Notes under the pieces: generated by a model | Databases searched by the model: none | What the model was told of the DNA's origin: nothing | What the model saw: the letters and a program-made list of their open reading frames with translations, nothing else | Shown: positions 26,554 through 35,057 of the stretch, in pieces | Layout: every line of letters starts with the position of its first letter | How positions within the stretch are numbered: the first letter of the stretch is position 1 | Program-made: the position numbers and the translations under genes | NCBI RefSeq assembly: GCF_012911005.2 | Contig: NZ_WTVS01000040.1 | Location: 1 to 55,056 of the forward strand | Origin: Aromatoleum toluolicum | GTDB taxonomy: Bacteria; Pseudomonadota; Gammaproteobacteria; Burkholderiales; Rhodocyclaceae | Direction: 5' to 3' | Length of the DNA stretch: 55,056 nt

Positions 26554-27422
26554 AACTCGCGCGCTGCAGTGATGGCGGCGCGCCATTCTGGGCCGTCGTC
26601 AATGCCGAAGCCCGCACGGTCACACCGATCGTCGGCAGCTTCGCGGATTGGGGACCGGCGCTGACCCGCGCGATTGCCGCGGGGCAGGGCGGAGCAGCCC
26701 ATTCGGTGCTGACGCCCGGCGGCGATGCCCGGCCGCTGGATTCGGTGCGACTGCTGCCGCCGATCGAGCCGGTCAATCGGGTCGTCGTCGCGGGTGCGAA
26801 TTACGCGAAGCATCTGGCGGACGACTTCGGCCTGAAGTCTCCCCCGCAGCCCATCGCCTTCCTCAAGGCATACGGCGCCCTGATCGGTGCCAATGATCCG
26901 ATCCGTTATCCGCCGCTGACGAACGAACTCGATCACGAGGTCGAACTCGTCGTCATCGTGGGGGAGGTGCCGGTCGACCCGGAAGACCCGCTCGCCAGCG
27001 TTCTCGGCTATGCCGTGGGCAACGATGTATCGGCGCGCGACCTGCAGCGCAGCGGTCCGGCCGGCATCGGCATGGATCTCTTCGCGGCGAAAAGCCAGGA
27101 CCGCAGCACCGGAGTCGGTCCGTGGATCGTGACGCGCGACGAGTTCCCGGAGGGGAGCCCGAAACTGCGACTGACCCTGAAGGTGAACGGCGAGACGCGC
27201 CAGGACGGCAATACCGGCGAGATGACGTGGAACGTCGCGCAACTGGTGAAGTTCGTCGAAGAGCGTTCCAGTTTCGCGCCCGGCGACATCCTGTTTACCG
27301 GATCGCCGGCCGGCGTGGGCCAGGGTACAGGCCGATTCCTCAATCCCGGCGACGTCGTCGAAGCCGGAATCGAGGGGATCGGAACGATCACGAACATCGT
27401 CGGGCCCAAACCCGGCGTCTGA
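26550..27422 (+). CDS. Fumarylacetoacetate hydrolase-family protein (smaller form)
   Basis: A 290-residue FAH-family hydrolase or hydratase. Metal motif HEVELVVIVG (two Glu) and NDVSARDLQ (Asp), then KSQDRSTGVGPWIVT; the NYAKHLADD segment at about residue 85 is typical of the 2-hydroxyhepta-2,4-diene-1,7-dioate isomerase/hydrolase group. Overlaps the amidohydrolase stop by ATGA, indicating coupled translation. Probably hydrates, isomerises or cleaves a meta-cleavage-type intermediate before beta-oxidation. Distinct in length and N-terminus from the FAH protein at 16657. Confidence 0.92.
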   Translation: MKLARCSDGGAPFWAVVNAEARTVTPIVGSFADWGPALTRAIAAGQGGAAHSVLTPGGDARPLDSVRLLPPIEPVNRVVVAGANYAKHLADDFGLKSPPQPIAFLKAYGALIGANDPIRYPPLTNELDHEVELVVIVGEVPVDPEDPLASVLGYAVGNDVSARDLQRSGPAGIGMDLFAAKSQDRSTGVGPWIVTRDEFPEGSPKLRLTLKVNGETRQDGNTGEMTWNVAQLVKFVEERSSFAPGDILFTGSPAGVGQGTGRFLNPGDVVEAGIEGIGTITNIVGPKPGV

Positions 27423-27439
27423 GCAAGGAGGCAAGACAA

Positions 27440-28345
27440 ATGCTCGACAAGAATCACAAGGTTGTGGTGGTCGGCGCCGGCCTGATGGGCACCGGCATCG
27501 CCCATGCGTTCGCGAGCAGCGGCTTCGCGACGCAACTGGTGGATACCAGCGCCGACGCACTCGCCAAGGCGGAGAAGAGCATTCACGGCATCCTGGATGG
27601 TGGCGTGAAGCTCGGAAAGCTCGTCGTGGATGTGGCCGACGCCGCCAAGGCGCGGCTTTCCACGAATACCTCATTGAAACAGGCTGCCGAGGGGGCTCAC
27701 CTCCTGGTCGAGACCGTCTCGGAGAATCTCGCGGTCAAGAAGGCGGTGTTGGGCGAGGCGGTTCCCGTACTGGCCGCGAACGCGGTGATCGCGACCAACA
27801 CATCGGCGCTCAGCGTCACCGAGATTGCAGCTTCGGTGCCGTGTCCCGAGCGCGTCATCGGCATGCACTTTTTCAACCCGGTGCACAAGATGAAGCTCGT
27901 CGAGCTGGTGCTCGGTATCGCAACCGACGAAGCCACCGTCGCGACAAGCCGCGAATGGTGCGACGCGATCGGCAAGATCTCGATCCTGGTGAATGAGTCC
28001 CCCGGCCTGACGACCAGCCGCATGTCCGCGATGCTGGGGAACGAAGCGATGTGGATGCTGCAGGAAGGCACTGCCAGCGCCGAGGACATCGACACCGCGC
28101 TGCGGATGGGTTTCAACCACCCGATGGGGCCGCTCGAGCTGGGTGACCTGACCGGTTGGGATACGCGCCTGTCGGTGCTGCGCTACCTCCATTCGACGCT
28201 CGGCGAGAAGTTCCGTCCCTGCCCGCTGATCATCAAGATGGTGGCGGCCGGCCGCTACGGGCGCAAGACCGGGCACGGAGTATACAAGTATGACGAGACT
28301 GGCCAGCGCGTTCCGGGCTCGGGCCTGAAGGCGAGCAACCTATGA
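27440..28345 (+). CDS. 3-hydroxyacyl-CoA dehydrogenase
   Basis: A 301-residue single-domain HCDH. NAD-binding GAGLMGTGIAHAF at about residues 11-23, catalytic-His segment MHFFNPVHKMKLVELV near 140, and the C-terminal dimerisation domain with FNHPMGPLELGD near 220. It oxidises a 3-hydroxyacyl-CoA to the 3-oxo form in beta-oxidation. Start at 27440 after CAAGGAGGCAAGAC; the longer frame upstream overlaps the FAH gene. It overlaps the thiolase by ATGA, and the two would act in succession. Confidence 0.95.
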   Translation: MLDKNHKVVVVGAGLMGTGIAHAFASSGFATQLVDTSADALAKAEKSIHGILDGGVKLGKLVVDVADAAKARLSTNTSLKQAAEGAHLLVETVSENLAVKKAVLGEAVPVLAANAVIATNTSALSVTEIAASVPCPERVIGMHFFNPVHKMKLVELVLGIATDEATVATSREWCDAIGKISILVNESPGLTTSRMSAMLGNEAMWMLQEGTASAEDIDTALRMGFNHPMGPLELGDLTGWDTRLSVLRYLHSTLGEKFRPCPLIIKMVAAGRYGRKTGHGVYKYDETGQRVPGSGLKASNL

Positions 28346-29514
28346 GCGACGTCTTCATAGTCGAGGCCGTCCGCACGCCGGTCGGCAAGTACCGGGGGAG
28401 TCTGGCCGGCGTACGCGCGGACCACCTCGGCGCCCACGTCCTCAACGCCGTGGTCGAGCGCGCGGGCATCTCGGCGGGCGAGGTGGACGACGTCATCTTC
28501 GGCTGCGTCACCCAGGTCGGCGAGCAATCCGCGAACATTGCGCGCACCTCCCTGCTGGGGGCCGGCTGGCCGGATACGATTCCCGGTCTCACGATCGACC
28601 GCAAGTGCGGCTCCGGTGAGGCCGCGGTACACGTCGCCGCAGGACTGATCGCCGCCGGATCGGCGCAGGTCGTCGTGGCGGGCGGTGCCGAGAACATGAG
28701 CCGCGTGCGCATGGGCGGCAACCGCGAAATCTACGGCGAGCCCTTCGGCTGGCTGGCTTCCGAGCGCTACGAGCTCACCAGCCAGGGTGAGGCGGCCGAG
28801 CGGGTCGCGGACAAATGGGAATTGACCCGCGTCCAGCTCGACGCCTTCGCGATGGAGAGTCACCGCCGCGCTGCGGCCGCGGCCGAAGCGGGATATTTCC
28901 GCAAGGAGATCGCGCCGGTACCTGTCGCTGCGCTCAAGGATCGGGACTACGTAGAGCCCGCGCCGGAAGTCTTCGCCGCTGACGAAACGATTCGCCCCGG
29001 CACCAGTGCCGAGAAGCTTGCCACGTTGAAGACCAGCTTTCGCGACAACGGCAAGATGACCGCCGGCAATTCGTCGCAGATTTCCGACGGTGCAGCGGTG
29101 CTGCTGCTGATGTCCGCAGAGGCGGTCGACCGGCTCGGCGTCAAACCCCGTGCGCGCATCCGCGCCTTCACCACGGTCGGCTCCGACCCGACGCTGATGC
29201 TGACCGGGCCGATTGCCGCAACCCGGAAGGTGCTCGCCCAAGCCGGGTTGAATGTCGAGGACATTGATCTGTTCGAGGTCAACGAGGCGTTCGCGCCGGT
29301 GCCGATGGTATGGATGAAGGAGCTCGGTGTGTCGCATGACCGGCTCAACGTCAATGGCGGCGCGATCGCCCTCGGGCATCCGCTCGGCGGAAGCGGCTCG
29401 CGCATCATGACCTCGCTGCTGCACGAACTGGAACGGCGTGACGCGCGCTACGGCCTGCAGGCGATCTGCTGCGCGGGCGGCATGGGCACGGCGACGATCA
29501 TCGAGCGCATGTAA
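28342..29514 (+). CDS. Acetyl-CoA C-acyltransferase (beta-ketothiolase)
   Basis: A 390-residue thiolase with all catalytic motifs: nucleophile Cys in DRKCGSGEAA near residue 90, NEAFAP, NGGAIALGHPLGGSG (His) and final ICCAGGMG (Cys) near 380. It cleaves a 3-oxoacyl-CoA with CoA. Start overlaps the HCDH stop (ATGA). It contrasts with the Cys-less thiolase-fold protein at 14120, which cannot do this chemistry. Chain length or ring preference is unknown. Confidence 0.96.
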   Translation: MSDVFIVEAVRTPVGKYRGSLAGVRADHLGAHVLNAVVERAGISAGEVDDVIFGCVTQVGEQSANIARTSLLGAGWPDTIPGLTIDRKCGSGEAAVHVAAGLIAAGSAQVVVAGGAENMSRVRMGGNREIYGEPFGWLASERYELTSQGEAAERVADKWELTRVQLDAFAMESHRRAAAAAEAGYFRKEIAPVPVAALKDRDYVEPAPEVFAADETIRPGTSAEKLATLKTSFRDNGKMTAGNSSQISDGAAVLLLMSAEAVDRLGVKPRARIRAFTTVGSDPTLMLTGPIAATRKVLAQAGLNVEDIDLFEVNEAFAPVPMVWMKELGVSHDRLNVNGGAIALGHPLGGSGSRIMTSLLHELERRDARYGLQAICCAGGMGTATIIERM

Positions 29515-29551
29515 GCGGGCGCCGCGGCAGGCAAACGACAGGAGACACGAC

Positions 29552-30403
29552 ATGAACATCGACCTTAGCGACCGGCGCGTAATCGTAACCGGCGCCTCAC
29601 GCGGCATCGGGCGTGCGATCGCGCGTGCCTTCGCCGCGGAAGGTGCGCGCGTTGCGATCTGCGCACGCACTCCCGAAGCGGTCGAAGAGACTGGCAGGGA
29701 GCTTGCACAGCAGGCCCGGGCGGTCATCGCGCACGCGGTGGATGTGACCGACACGCCGGGTGTGAAGGCCTTCGTGGATGAGGTCGCCGAGAGCTGGGGC
29801 GGGGTCGATGTCCTCGTCAACAATGCCGGCCAGGGGCGGGGGGGGAATCTGGACACGCTCACCCCCGAGGCGATCCTCGAGCACGCCAACATTCTGCAGA
29901 TGGGGCACTTCCGCTTCGTGCAGGCGGTGGTCCCGTACATGCGCCGGCAACGCTGGGGTCGCATCATCGAGATCAACGCGCTGGCCGGTGCGATCCCGAC
30001 GCCGGACGGCATCCCGTCGGTCATCAATCGTGCGTCCTGCCTCGCGCTCTCCAAGTCCCTCGGGATGTCGCTCGCGAAGGAAAACATCCTCGTCAACTCG
30101 CTGAACATGGGTTGGATCGACACCGGCCAGTGGGAGCGCCATTTCAGGGAGGTCGGCCCCGGAGTCTCCCGTGAGGAGTTCAACGAGATGGTCCTCAAGG
30201 TGGTGCCGATCGGGCGTTTCGGCAAGCCGGAAGACGTGGCAGGCATGGCGCTGTTCCTCGCCAGCGAATACGCCAGCTTCATCAGCGCGGCCTCGATCGA
30301 TATCGCCGGTGGGCTGCAGGGCCAGATCGCGTACTACCCGACACTCAAGCGCGATTTCACCGAAGCCGTGAAGCGGCGCAACGAGGGCTCGGCGACGGTC
30401 TGA
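29552..30403 (+). CDS. SDR-fold protein with a degenerate active site
   Basis: A 283-residue SDR with a normal cofactor-binding N-terminus (TGASRGIGRAIARAF near residue 13, NNAGQG near 91). The active site is lost by alignment: the serine position is Ala (NALAG), and the YxxxK segment reads SVINR (GIPSVINRASCLALSKSLG), so Tyr becomes Ser and Lys becomes Arg. I checked the codons. Start 29552 after ACAGGAGACACGAC; last gene of the amidohydrolase-thiolase operon. It may be a non-redox SDR (hydratase, lyase or scaffold) or use other residues. Frame and operon position show it is maintained, not a pseudogene. Confidence 0.88.
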   Translation: MNIDLSDRRVIVTGASRGIGRAIARAFAAEGARVAICARTPEAVEETGRELAQQARAVIAHAVDVTDTPGVKAFVDEVAESWGGVDVLVNNAGQGRGGNLDTLTPEAILEHANILQMGHFRFVQAVVPYMRRQRWGRIIEINALAGAIPTPDGIPSVINRASCLALSKSLGMSLAKENILVNSLNMGWIDTGQWERHFREVGPGVSREEFNEMVLKVVPIGRFGKPEDVAGMALFLASEYASFISAASIDIAGGLQGQIAYYPTLKRDFTEAVKRRNEGSATV

Positions 30404-30434
30404 TTCGTCGGTGCCGATCTGGATCGGCGCGTGT

Positions 30435-30521
30435 TTTGACGATGTCAAATCAATTGCTGGGTAGGCGGGTGATGCGGGGTAAAATTCTAATTAGAGAATC
30501 GATGTTCGAATGTAGAATTTT
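30435..30521. promoter_or_regulatory. Palindrome-rich promoter region of the DUF1302 operon
   Basis: In the 274-bp gap before DUF1302, an AT-rich block holds TTTGAC-GAT-GTCAAA (30435-30449), the palindrome TCTAATTAGA (30486-30495), and AAAATTCTA (30481-30489) matched exactly by TAGAATTTT (30513-30521). It lacks an ACA-N13-TGT site. AATTCT/AGAATT elements resemble those upstream of IclR (13094), so IclR control is possible. TTGACG could be a -35 element. Confidence 0.4.
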
Positions 30522-30677
30522 AGGAAATTACTCGCTACAATTCAGTTGTGTGAAAACCCGCCGTACCGGGACACGCAGCGATTGATCTGAAAAGAGGCCG
30601 GATTCGCCCTTCAATGAGGCGTGAAAAGACAAGGTCAGGGCGTCACGGTCATCGATATAACCAGAGGAGACAAATTC

Positions 30678-32378
30678 ATGAATAATGGGAGCAGGTCTGT
30701 CCGTACCCGGTTCGCGCTGCGAGGCGTCACTGCCGCGCTTGCACTTGCATGGGTGGGGGGGGCGTCGGCGTTCGAGGTCGAAACCGGCAACCCGGACGTC
30801 AAGATGCGTTGGGATAACACGATCCGATATACGACGGGCGTGCGCGTCGAGGATCAGGACAAGAAGCTGATGCGCAACCCGGTCTATGACGAGGGCGACA
30901 GCAAGTTCGATCGAGGCGACGTCGTGACCAACCGTCTCGATCTGCTCTCAGAATTCGATGTTAGCTATCGCGGCAAATTCGGCGCTCGTGTAACCGGTGC
31001 GGCGTGGTATGACCATGCCTACGATGATCATTCGGTGACTGCGCCGACCGGCACTGCCACCGCCTACCGCAACGACAAGTACAACGGCACGGTCAAGCGC
31101 TATGTGAATGGTCCCTCGGGCGAAATCCTCGACGCCTTCGTCTGGACCAACCTCGATCTCGGCACGGTGCCGCTCAACCTGAAGGTCGGGCGCCAGACCA
31201 ACGTGTGGGGTGAAGGCCTGCTGATCGGTGCGCATGCAATCTCCTACGGACAGTCCCCGGTCGACGGCGTGAAGGCCGTAACCAACCCCGGCATCGAGAC
31301 CAAGGAAGTTTTCCTTCCGATCGGGCAGGTGCATGCAAGTGCCCAGCTCACGGACAGTGTGACCGTCGTCGGGCAGTATTTCTACGACTGGGAGCCTACC
31401 CGCGTACCGCACGCTGGCACTTACCTGATGGGTGCCGACACCGCGCCGTCGTCCGATAACCTTTCCTTCGGGATCGGCCAGCTCAAGGCCTCGATCATCG
31501 ACGCGAAGGAACCGAGCAAGCGCGGCAATTGGGGTGTGGGTGCGCGCTGGAATGCCGAGGCGATCGAGTCGACCTTCGGTGCCTACTACCGCAAGTTCGA
31601 CGACTACGCGCCGGAACTCGGTGTGCAGCTCTCGGACTTCGTTCGCCTCGGTCCCGCCGTATTGCCCAGCAAGGCACGCTTCCTGTATCCCGAGGACATC
31701 GAGCAATACAGTGTGAGCTTCTCGCGCGTGATCGGTGGCGTAAGCGTCGGTACCGAGTTGTCGTACCGCAAGAACGGGCCTTTGAATACGCCGGCGTCGC
31801 ATACGCTCGACTCGGGCGCGCGCGGCGACACCTGGCATGCGGTGGTGAATGGCGTTTATCTGTTACCGCAGACGCCGATGTGGGATACCGGGACATTGAT
31901 TGCGGAGGTCGCATACAACCGACTCGATCGCGTGACCGAGAACGAGCAGCTGTATCGCAAGGTCGGTGCGGCAAGTTGCGTCAATTCGGCAATCGGACGC
32001 CCGAGGACCGGCACCAAGCGCGACGGCTGTTCGACCGTCGATGCCCTGCAACTCGCGGTCAGGTTCTCGCCGCAATATCTCAACATCTTTCCGTCATGGG
32101 ACCTGGCGGTGCCGGTCAGCATCAACTACGGGCTTTCCGGAAACGCACCCTCTTCAGGTGGCGGCACAGAGGGTGAGCTGCGTTGGTCGATCGGTACCAC
32201 CTGGACCTATGCGTCCAAGTACGAATTCGCCCTCAACTACTCCGACCGCAGCTTGCCGGTGCGCAAGGGCGTCGTTCGCGGTGAGGAACGGATTACCGGC
32301 GGTGCGGCCCACAGCAACTCTTCGGTTGGTGTGATCGACCGTGGCTGGCTGTCCTTCACGTTCAAGACGGCTTTCTGA
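30678..32378 (+). CDS. DUF1302 family outer-membrane protein
   Basis: A 566-residue DUF1302 protein with a signal peptide (start MNNGSRSVRTRFALRG, cleavage near ASAFEVETG) and a long beta-strand-rich body that ends SFTFKTAF, the terminal Phe expected of an outer-membrane barrel. The start at 30678 follows AGAGGAGACAAATTC; an upstream in-frame ATG lacks a ribosome site. Genes of this family recur beside DUF1329 and RND/MMPL genes in hydrophobic-compound catabolism (from memory). Likely role: passage of a hydrophobic substrate or product across the outer membrane. First gene of a long rightward operon. Confidence 0.88.
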   Translation: MNNGSRSVRTRFALRGVTAALALAWVGGASAFEVETGNPDVKMRWDNTIRYTTGVRVEDQDKKLMRNPVYDEGDSKFDRGDVVTNRLDLLSEFDVSYRGKFGARVTGAAWYDHAYDDHSVTAPTGTATAYRNDKYNGTVKRYVNGPSGEILDAFVWTNLDLGTVPLNLKVGRQTNVWGEGLLIGAHAISYGQSPVDGVKAVTNPGIETKEVFLPIGQVHASAQLTDSVTVVGQYFYDWEPTRVPHAGTYLMGADTAPSSDNLSFGIGQLKASIIDAKEPSKRGNWGVGARWNAEAIESTFGAYYRKFDDYAPELGVQLSDFVRLGPAVLPSKARFLYPEDIEQYSVSFSRVIGGVSVGTELSYRKNGPLNTPASHTLDSGARGDTWHAVVNGVYLLPQTPMWDTGTLIAEVAYNRLDRVTENEQLYRKVGAASCVNSAIGRPRTGTKRDGCSTVDALQLAVRFSPQYLNIFPSWDLAVPVSINYGLSGNAPSSGGGTEGELRWSIGTTWTYASKYEFALNYSDRSLPVRKGVVRGEERITGGAAHSNSSVGVIDRGWLSFTFKTAF

Positions 32379-32404
32379 CAGGCCGCAAACAGGAGACGAG
32401 AGAC

Positions 32405-33760
32405 ATGAAGATGCGCAATTTTGTATGGGCCGCCGCGGCGGTCCTCTCGAGCCAAGCGATGGCGGCGGTTACGGCAGAAGAGGCGAAACAGCTCGGTGCG
32501 ACGCTGACCAAGTACGGCGCGATCCAGGCGGGCAACAAGGAAGGGACGATCCCGGAATACACCGGAGGGCTGACCAAGGCTCCGGCCGACTTCAAGCCCG
32601 ACAGCGGTTTCTGGGCGGATCCGTTCAAGGACGAAAAGCCCCTGCTCCGGATCGACGGCAAGAACTATCAGCAGCACGCAGACAAGCTGTCGGAAGGGCA
32701 GAAGGAGCTGTTGAAGAAGTATCCGAGCTTCTATATGGATATCTATCCGTCGCACCGTACGGCGTCGTATCCCGCCAAGATCCTGAACAATACGGTGCGC
32801 AATGCGACGACGTGCAACACCGCCAAGAACGGCCTCTCCGTCGAGGAAGCATGCCGGGGCGGTCTGCCGTTCCCCATGCCGAAGACCGGCTACGAGGTGA
32901 TGTGGAACCAGCAGCTTCGCTACAAGGCCGATACGACGACCAAGTCGTCGCGCTCGTGGGTCGTGGACTCCAACGGCAAGGTGGTCATGGCGGCGCAGCA
33001 GAAGACGATGGAAGAGACGCCTTACTACCATGACGACCTGGACGGCCGCGACGCAAAGCTCTACTGGCGAACCTACTCGGTAACGCAGGCGCCGATCCGC
33101 AAGGCAGGCGAGGCGACCGGCCTCTCGGACTTCCTCGATCCGACCGAGAAGCCACGCCGCGCGTGGAGCTACACGCCGGGACAGCGCCGCATCAAGCTCG
33201 CTCCGGAGTTCGCCTACGACACGCCGGTCGCGAGCATGGGCGGCGTCACGCTGTTCGACGAGCTCTTCGTATTCTCGGGACAGATGGACCGTTTCGAATT
33301 CAAGCTGGTCGGCAAGAAGGAGATGTACATCCCCTACAACGCCTACAAGCTTTATTTCGGTTGCGGCGTCGAAGAGCAGTTCATGGACAAGCACCCGAAT
33401 CCGGCCTGCTGGCGTTGGGAGCTTCACCGCGTCTGGGTCGTCGAAGCGACCCTGAAGCCGGGCGTGCGCCATGTGTACGCCAAGCGCATGTACTACTTCG
33501 ACGAGGATACTTACGGCGCAGGCCTGTACGACGCCTTCGACCAGAGCGGCCAGTTGTATCGCTCGATCTTCAACTCGATGGTTCAGCTCTATGACGTCCA
33601 GGCGCCCTACACCGTGAAGAACGTGGTGTATGACTTCAACAAGGGCATGTACGCGCTGGTGAATGACGGCCTGGTCGGCGGTTATGGCGTTCTGAAGGCG
33701 CCGATGGGCAACCGCGAACTCAACCCCGAGGCAATCGTCGCGCAGGAAACCGCGCGCTGA
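32405..33760 (+). CDS. DUF1329 family periplasmic or outer-membrane-associated protein
   Basis: A 451-residue DUF1329 protein with a signal peptide (MKMRNFVWAAAAVLSSQAMA, mature start near AVTAEEA). Typical motifs include YTPGQRRIKLAPEFAYDTP and the Trp/Tyr-rich CWRWELHRVWVVEATLKPG with YAKRMYYFDEDT. The family's function is not established; it commonly accompanies DUF1302. GGAGACGAGAGAC precedes the start, 26 bases after DUF1302. Probably works with the RND protein in moving hydrophobic compounds between membranes (inference). Confidence 0.9.
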   Translation: MKMRNFVWAAAAVLSSQAMAAVTAEEAKQLGATLTKYGAIQAGNKEGTIPEYTGGLTKAPADFKPDSGFWADPFKDEKPLLRIDGKNYQQHADKLSEGQKELLKKYPSFYMDIYPSHRTASYPAKILNNTVRNATTCNTAKNGLSVEEACRGGLPFPMPKTGYEVMWNQQLRYKADTTTKSSRSWVVDSNGKVVMAAQQKTMEETPYYHDDLDGRDAKLYWRTYSVTQAPIRKAGEATGLSDFLDPTEKPRRAWSYTPGQRRIKLAPEFAYDTPVASMGGVTLFDELFVFSGQMDRFEFKLVGKKEMYIPYNAYKLYFGCGVEEQFMDKHPNPACWRWELHRVWVVEATLKPGVRHVYAKRMYYFDEDTYGAGLYDAFDQSGQLYRSIFNSMVQLYDVQAPYTVKNVVYDFNKGMYALVNDGLVGGYGVLKAPMGNRELNPEAIVAQETAR

Positions 33761-33893
33761 TCGTCAGCCCTCATGTGGAAGCGGGCATCGCGGCTTGCCG
33801 TGTTGCCCCTTCCGGTTCCGGCTCACTCCAGATAGATCCCCCGCCCGGTGCTTGTTGTGGGCGGCGGGGATCGCATCGGCAAGGAGTTGTCTC

Positions 33894-35021
33894 TTGAATC
33901 GCGTTAGCAGTTCGATCTCCCGTTCCATGGTCCCGGGCCGGCGTCTGCGTCTGACCCTTGCGGCAGCGGTTCTCGGCGCGGCAGGCGTGGCGCTCGCCAC
34001 GGGTTCCGCCGTGCGCGACGTATTGGCCGTCCCCGCGGTGATCTCTCCCCAGTCCTTGCGGAGTGCAATGTCAGGTATCGCCAGCAAGGATGGGCGCGCC
34101 CTGGCCGTCGGGCCGCGCGGCATCATTCTGCTGTCACGCGATGCCGGTCGGAACTGGTCCCAGATCGTCGCGCCGGTGAGCGCAGACTTCACGACGGTGC
34201 GCTTCGGGGCGGGGAGCACCGCATGGGCACTCGGACACGATGCAGTCGTCCTGCGTTCGGATAACGGCGGGGAAACCTGGTCCCGTGTAATGGACGGTCA
34301 TGCTCTCTTCGAACTGCTCTCCAAACACTATGGCGCTCTGGCCGATGCGGGCAATGAAGAGGCAGGACGCGTGTTGCGGGACGTCGAGATGGCGGCCGAG
34401 CAGTCCGCGACGCCGGGCGTGCTGCCCTATCCGTTTCTCGACATCCACGTAAACGAGCGCGGCGAGGGTTTTCTGGCTGGCGCTTTCGGTCTGCTGCTGC
34501 ATACGACTGACGGTGGCACCACATGGGAGCCGTGGATCGAGCGCGCGGACAACGGGCTTCGCATGCACCTGTATGCGATCGAGCCGACGCCCGACGGTGG
34601 GGTGTTTCTTGCCGGAGAGCAAGGTCTGGTGCGTCGCCTCGATCGAGACGCGGCCCGGTTCCAGACCGTCGAAACGCCCTATAAGGGCACGTATTTCGGT
34701 ATCACCGCAGGGGACTCGAAGCTGATCGTCTACGGGCTGCGTGGCAATGCCTTTATTAGCCGCGATGGGGCGGCGAGCTGGTCCTCTCTCGCCATGGGCA
34801 GCGATGCGAGCCTCGTCGCCGCCCTCGACCGCGGCGCGGGACGCATGGTGTTCGTGACCCAATCCGGTCAGGTTTTGCTGAGTAACGATGATGGGGCGAG
34901 CGTGACGGCGCTCGAGGTGCCACGCGGCGGGGAGGCATTCGCCGCTGCGATGGCCGGTCCGGAAGAGCTCCTGCTCGCCCGGGTCAATGGCGTTGATCTG
35001 ATCCGTTTGCCCCTCCGGTAA
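33894..35021 (+). CDS. YCF48-like beta-propeller protein of the envelope transport set
   Basis: A 375-residue exported beta-propeller of the YCF48/BNR type. Repeats with the S.DAG/NGG..W pattern are visible: LLSRDAGRNWSQI, VLRSDNGGETWSRV, LLHTTDGGTTWEPW and FISRDGAASWSSL. I prefer a TTG start at 33894 because AAGGAG (33881-33886) lies 7 bases upstream; the ATG at 33927 would also leave the hydrophobic signal segment (LRLTLAAAVLGAAGVALA). The upstream in-frame ATG at 33795 gives an Arg-rich extension that does not look exported. YCF48-like proteins often sit beside RND transporters and may be assembly or periplasmic accessory proteins. Confidence 0.82.
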   Translation: MNRVSSSISRSMVPGRRLRLTLAAAVLGAAGVALATGSAVRDVLAVPAVISPQSLRSAMSGIASKDGRALAVGPRGIILLSRDAGRNWSQIVAPVSADFTTVRFGAGSTAWALGHDAVVLRSDNGGETWSRVMDGHALFELLSKHYGALADAGNEEAGRVLRDVEMAAEQSATPGVLPYPFLDIHVNERGEGFLAGAFGLLLHTTDGGTTWEPWIERADNGLRMHLYAIEPTPDGGVFLAGEQGLVRRLDRDAARFQTVETPYKGTYFGITAGDSKLIVYGLRGNAFISRDGAASWSSLAMGSDASLVAALDRGAGRMVFVTQSGQVLLSNDDGASVTALEVPRGGEAFAAAMAGPEELLLARVNGVDLIRLPLR

Positions 35022-35057
35022 CGGCCTCTTCCGATACTGAAATTTGCGAGACACAGC

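Noticed and set aside
28255-30282. A 675-residue minus-strand frame opposite the thiolase and SDR genes
   Set aside because: Antisense shadow; the plus-strand genes have catalytic motifs, ribosome sites and overlaps.
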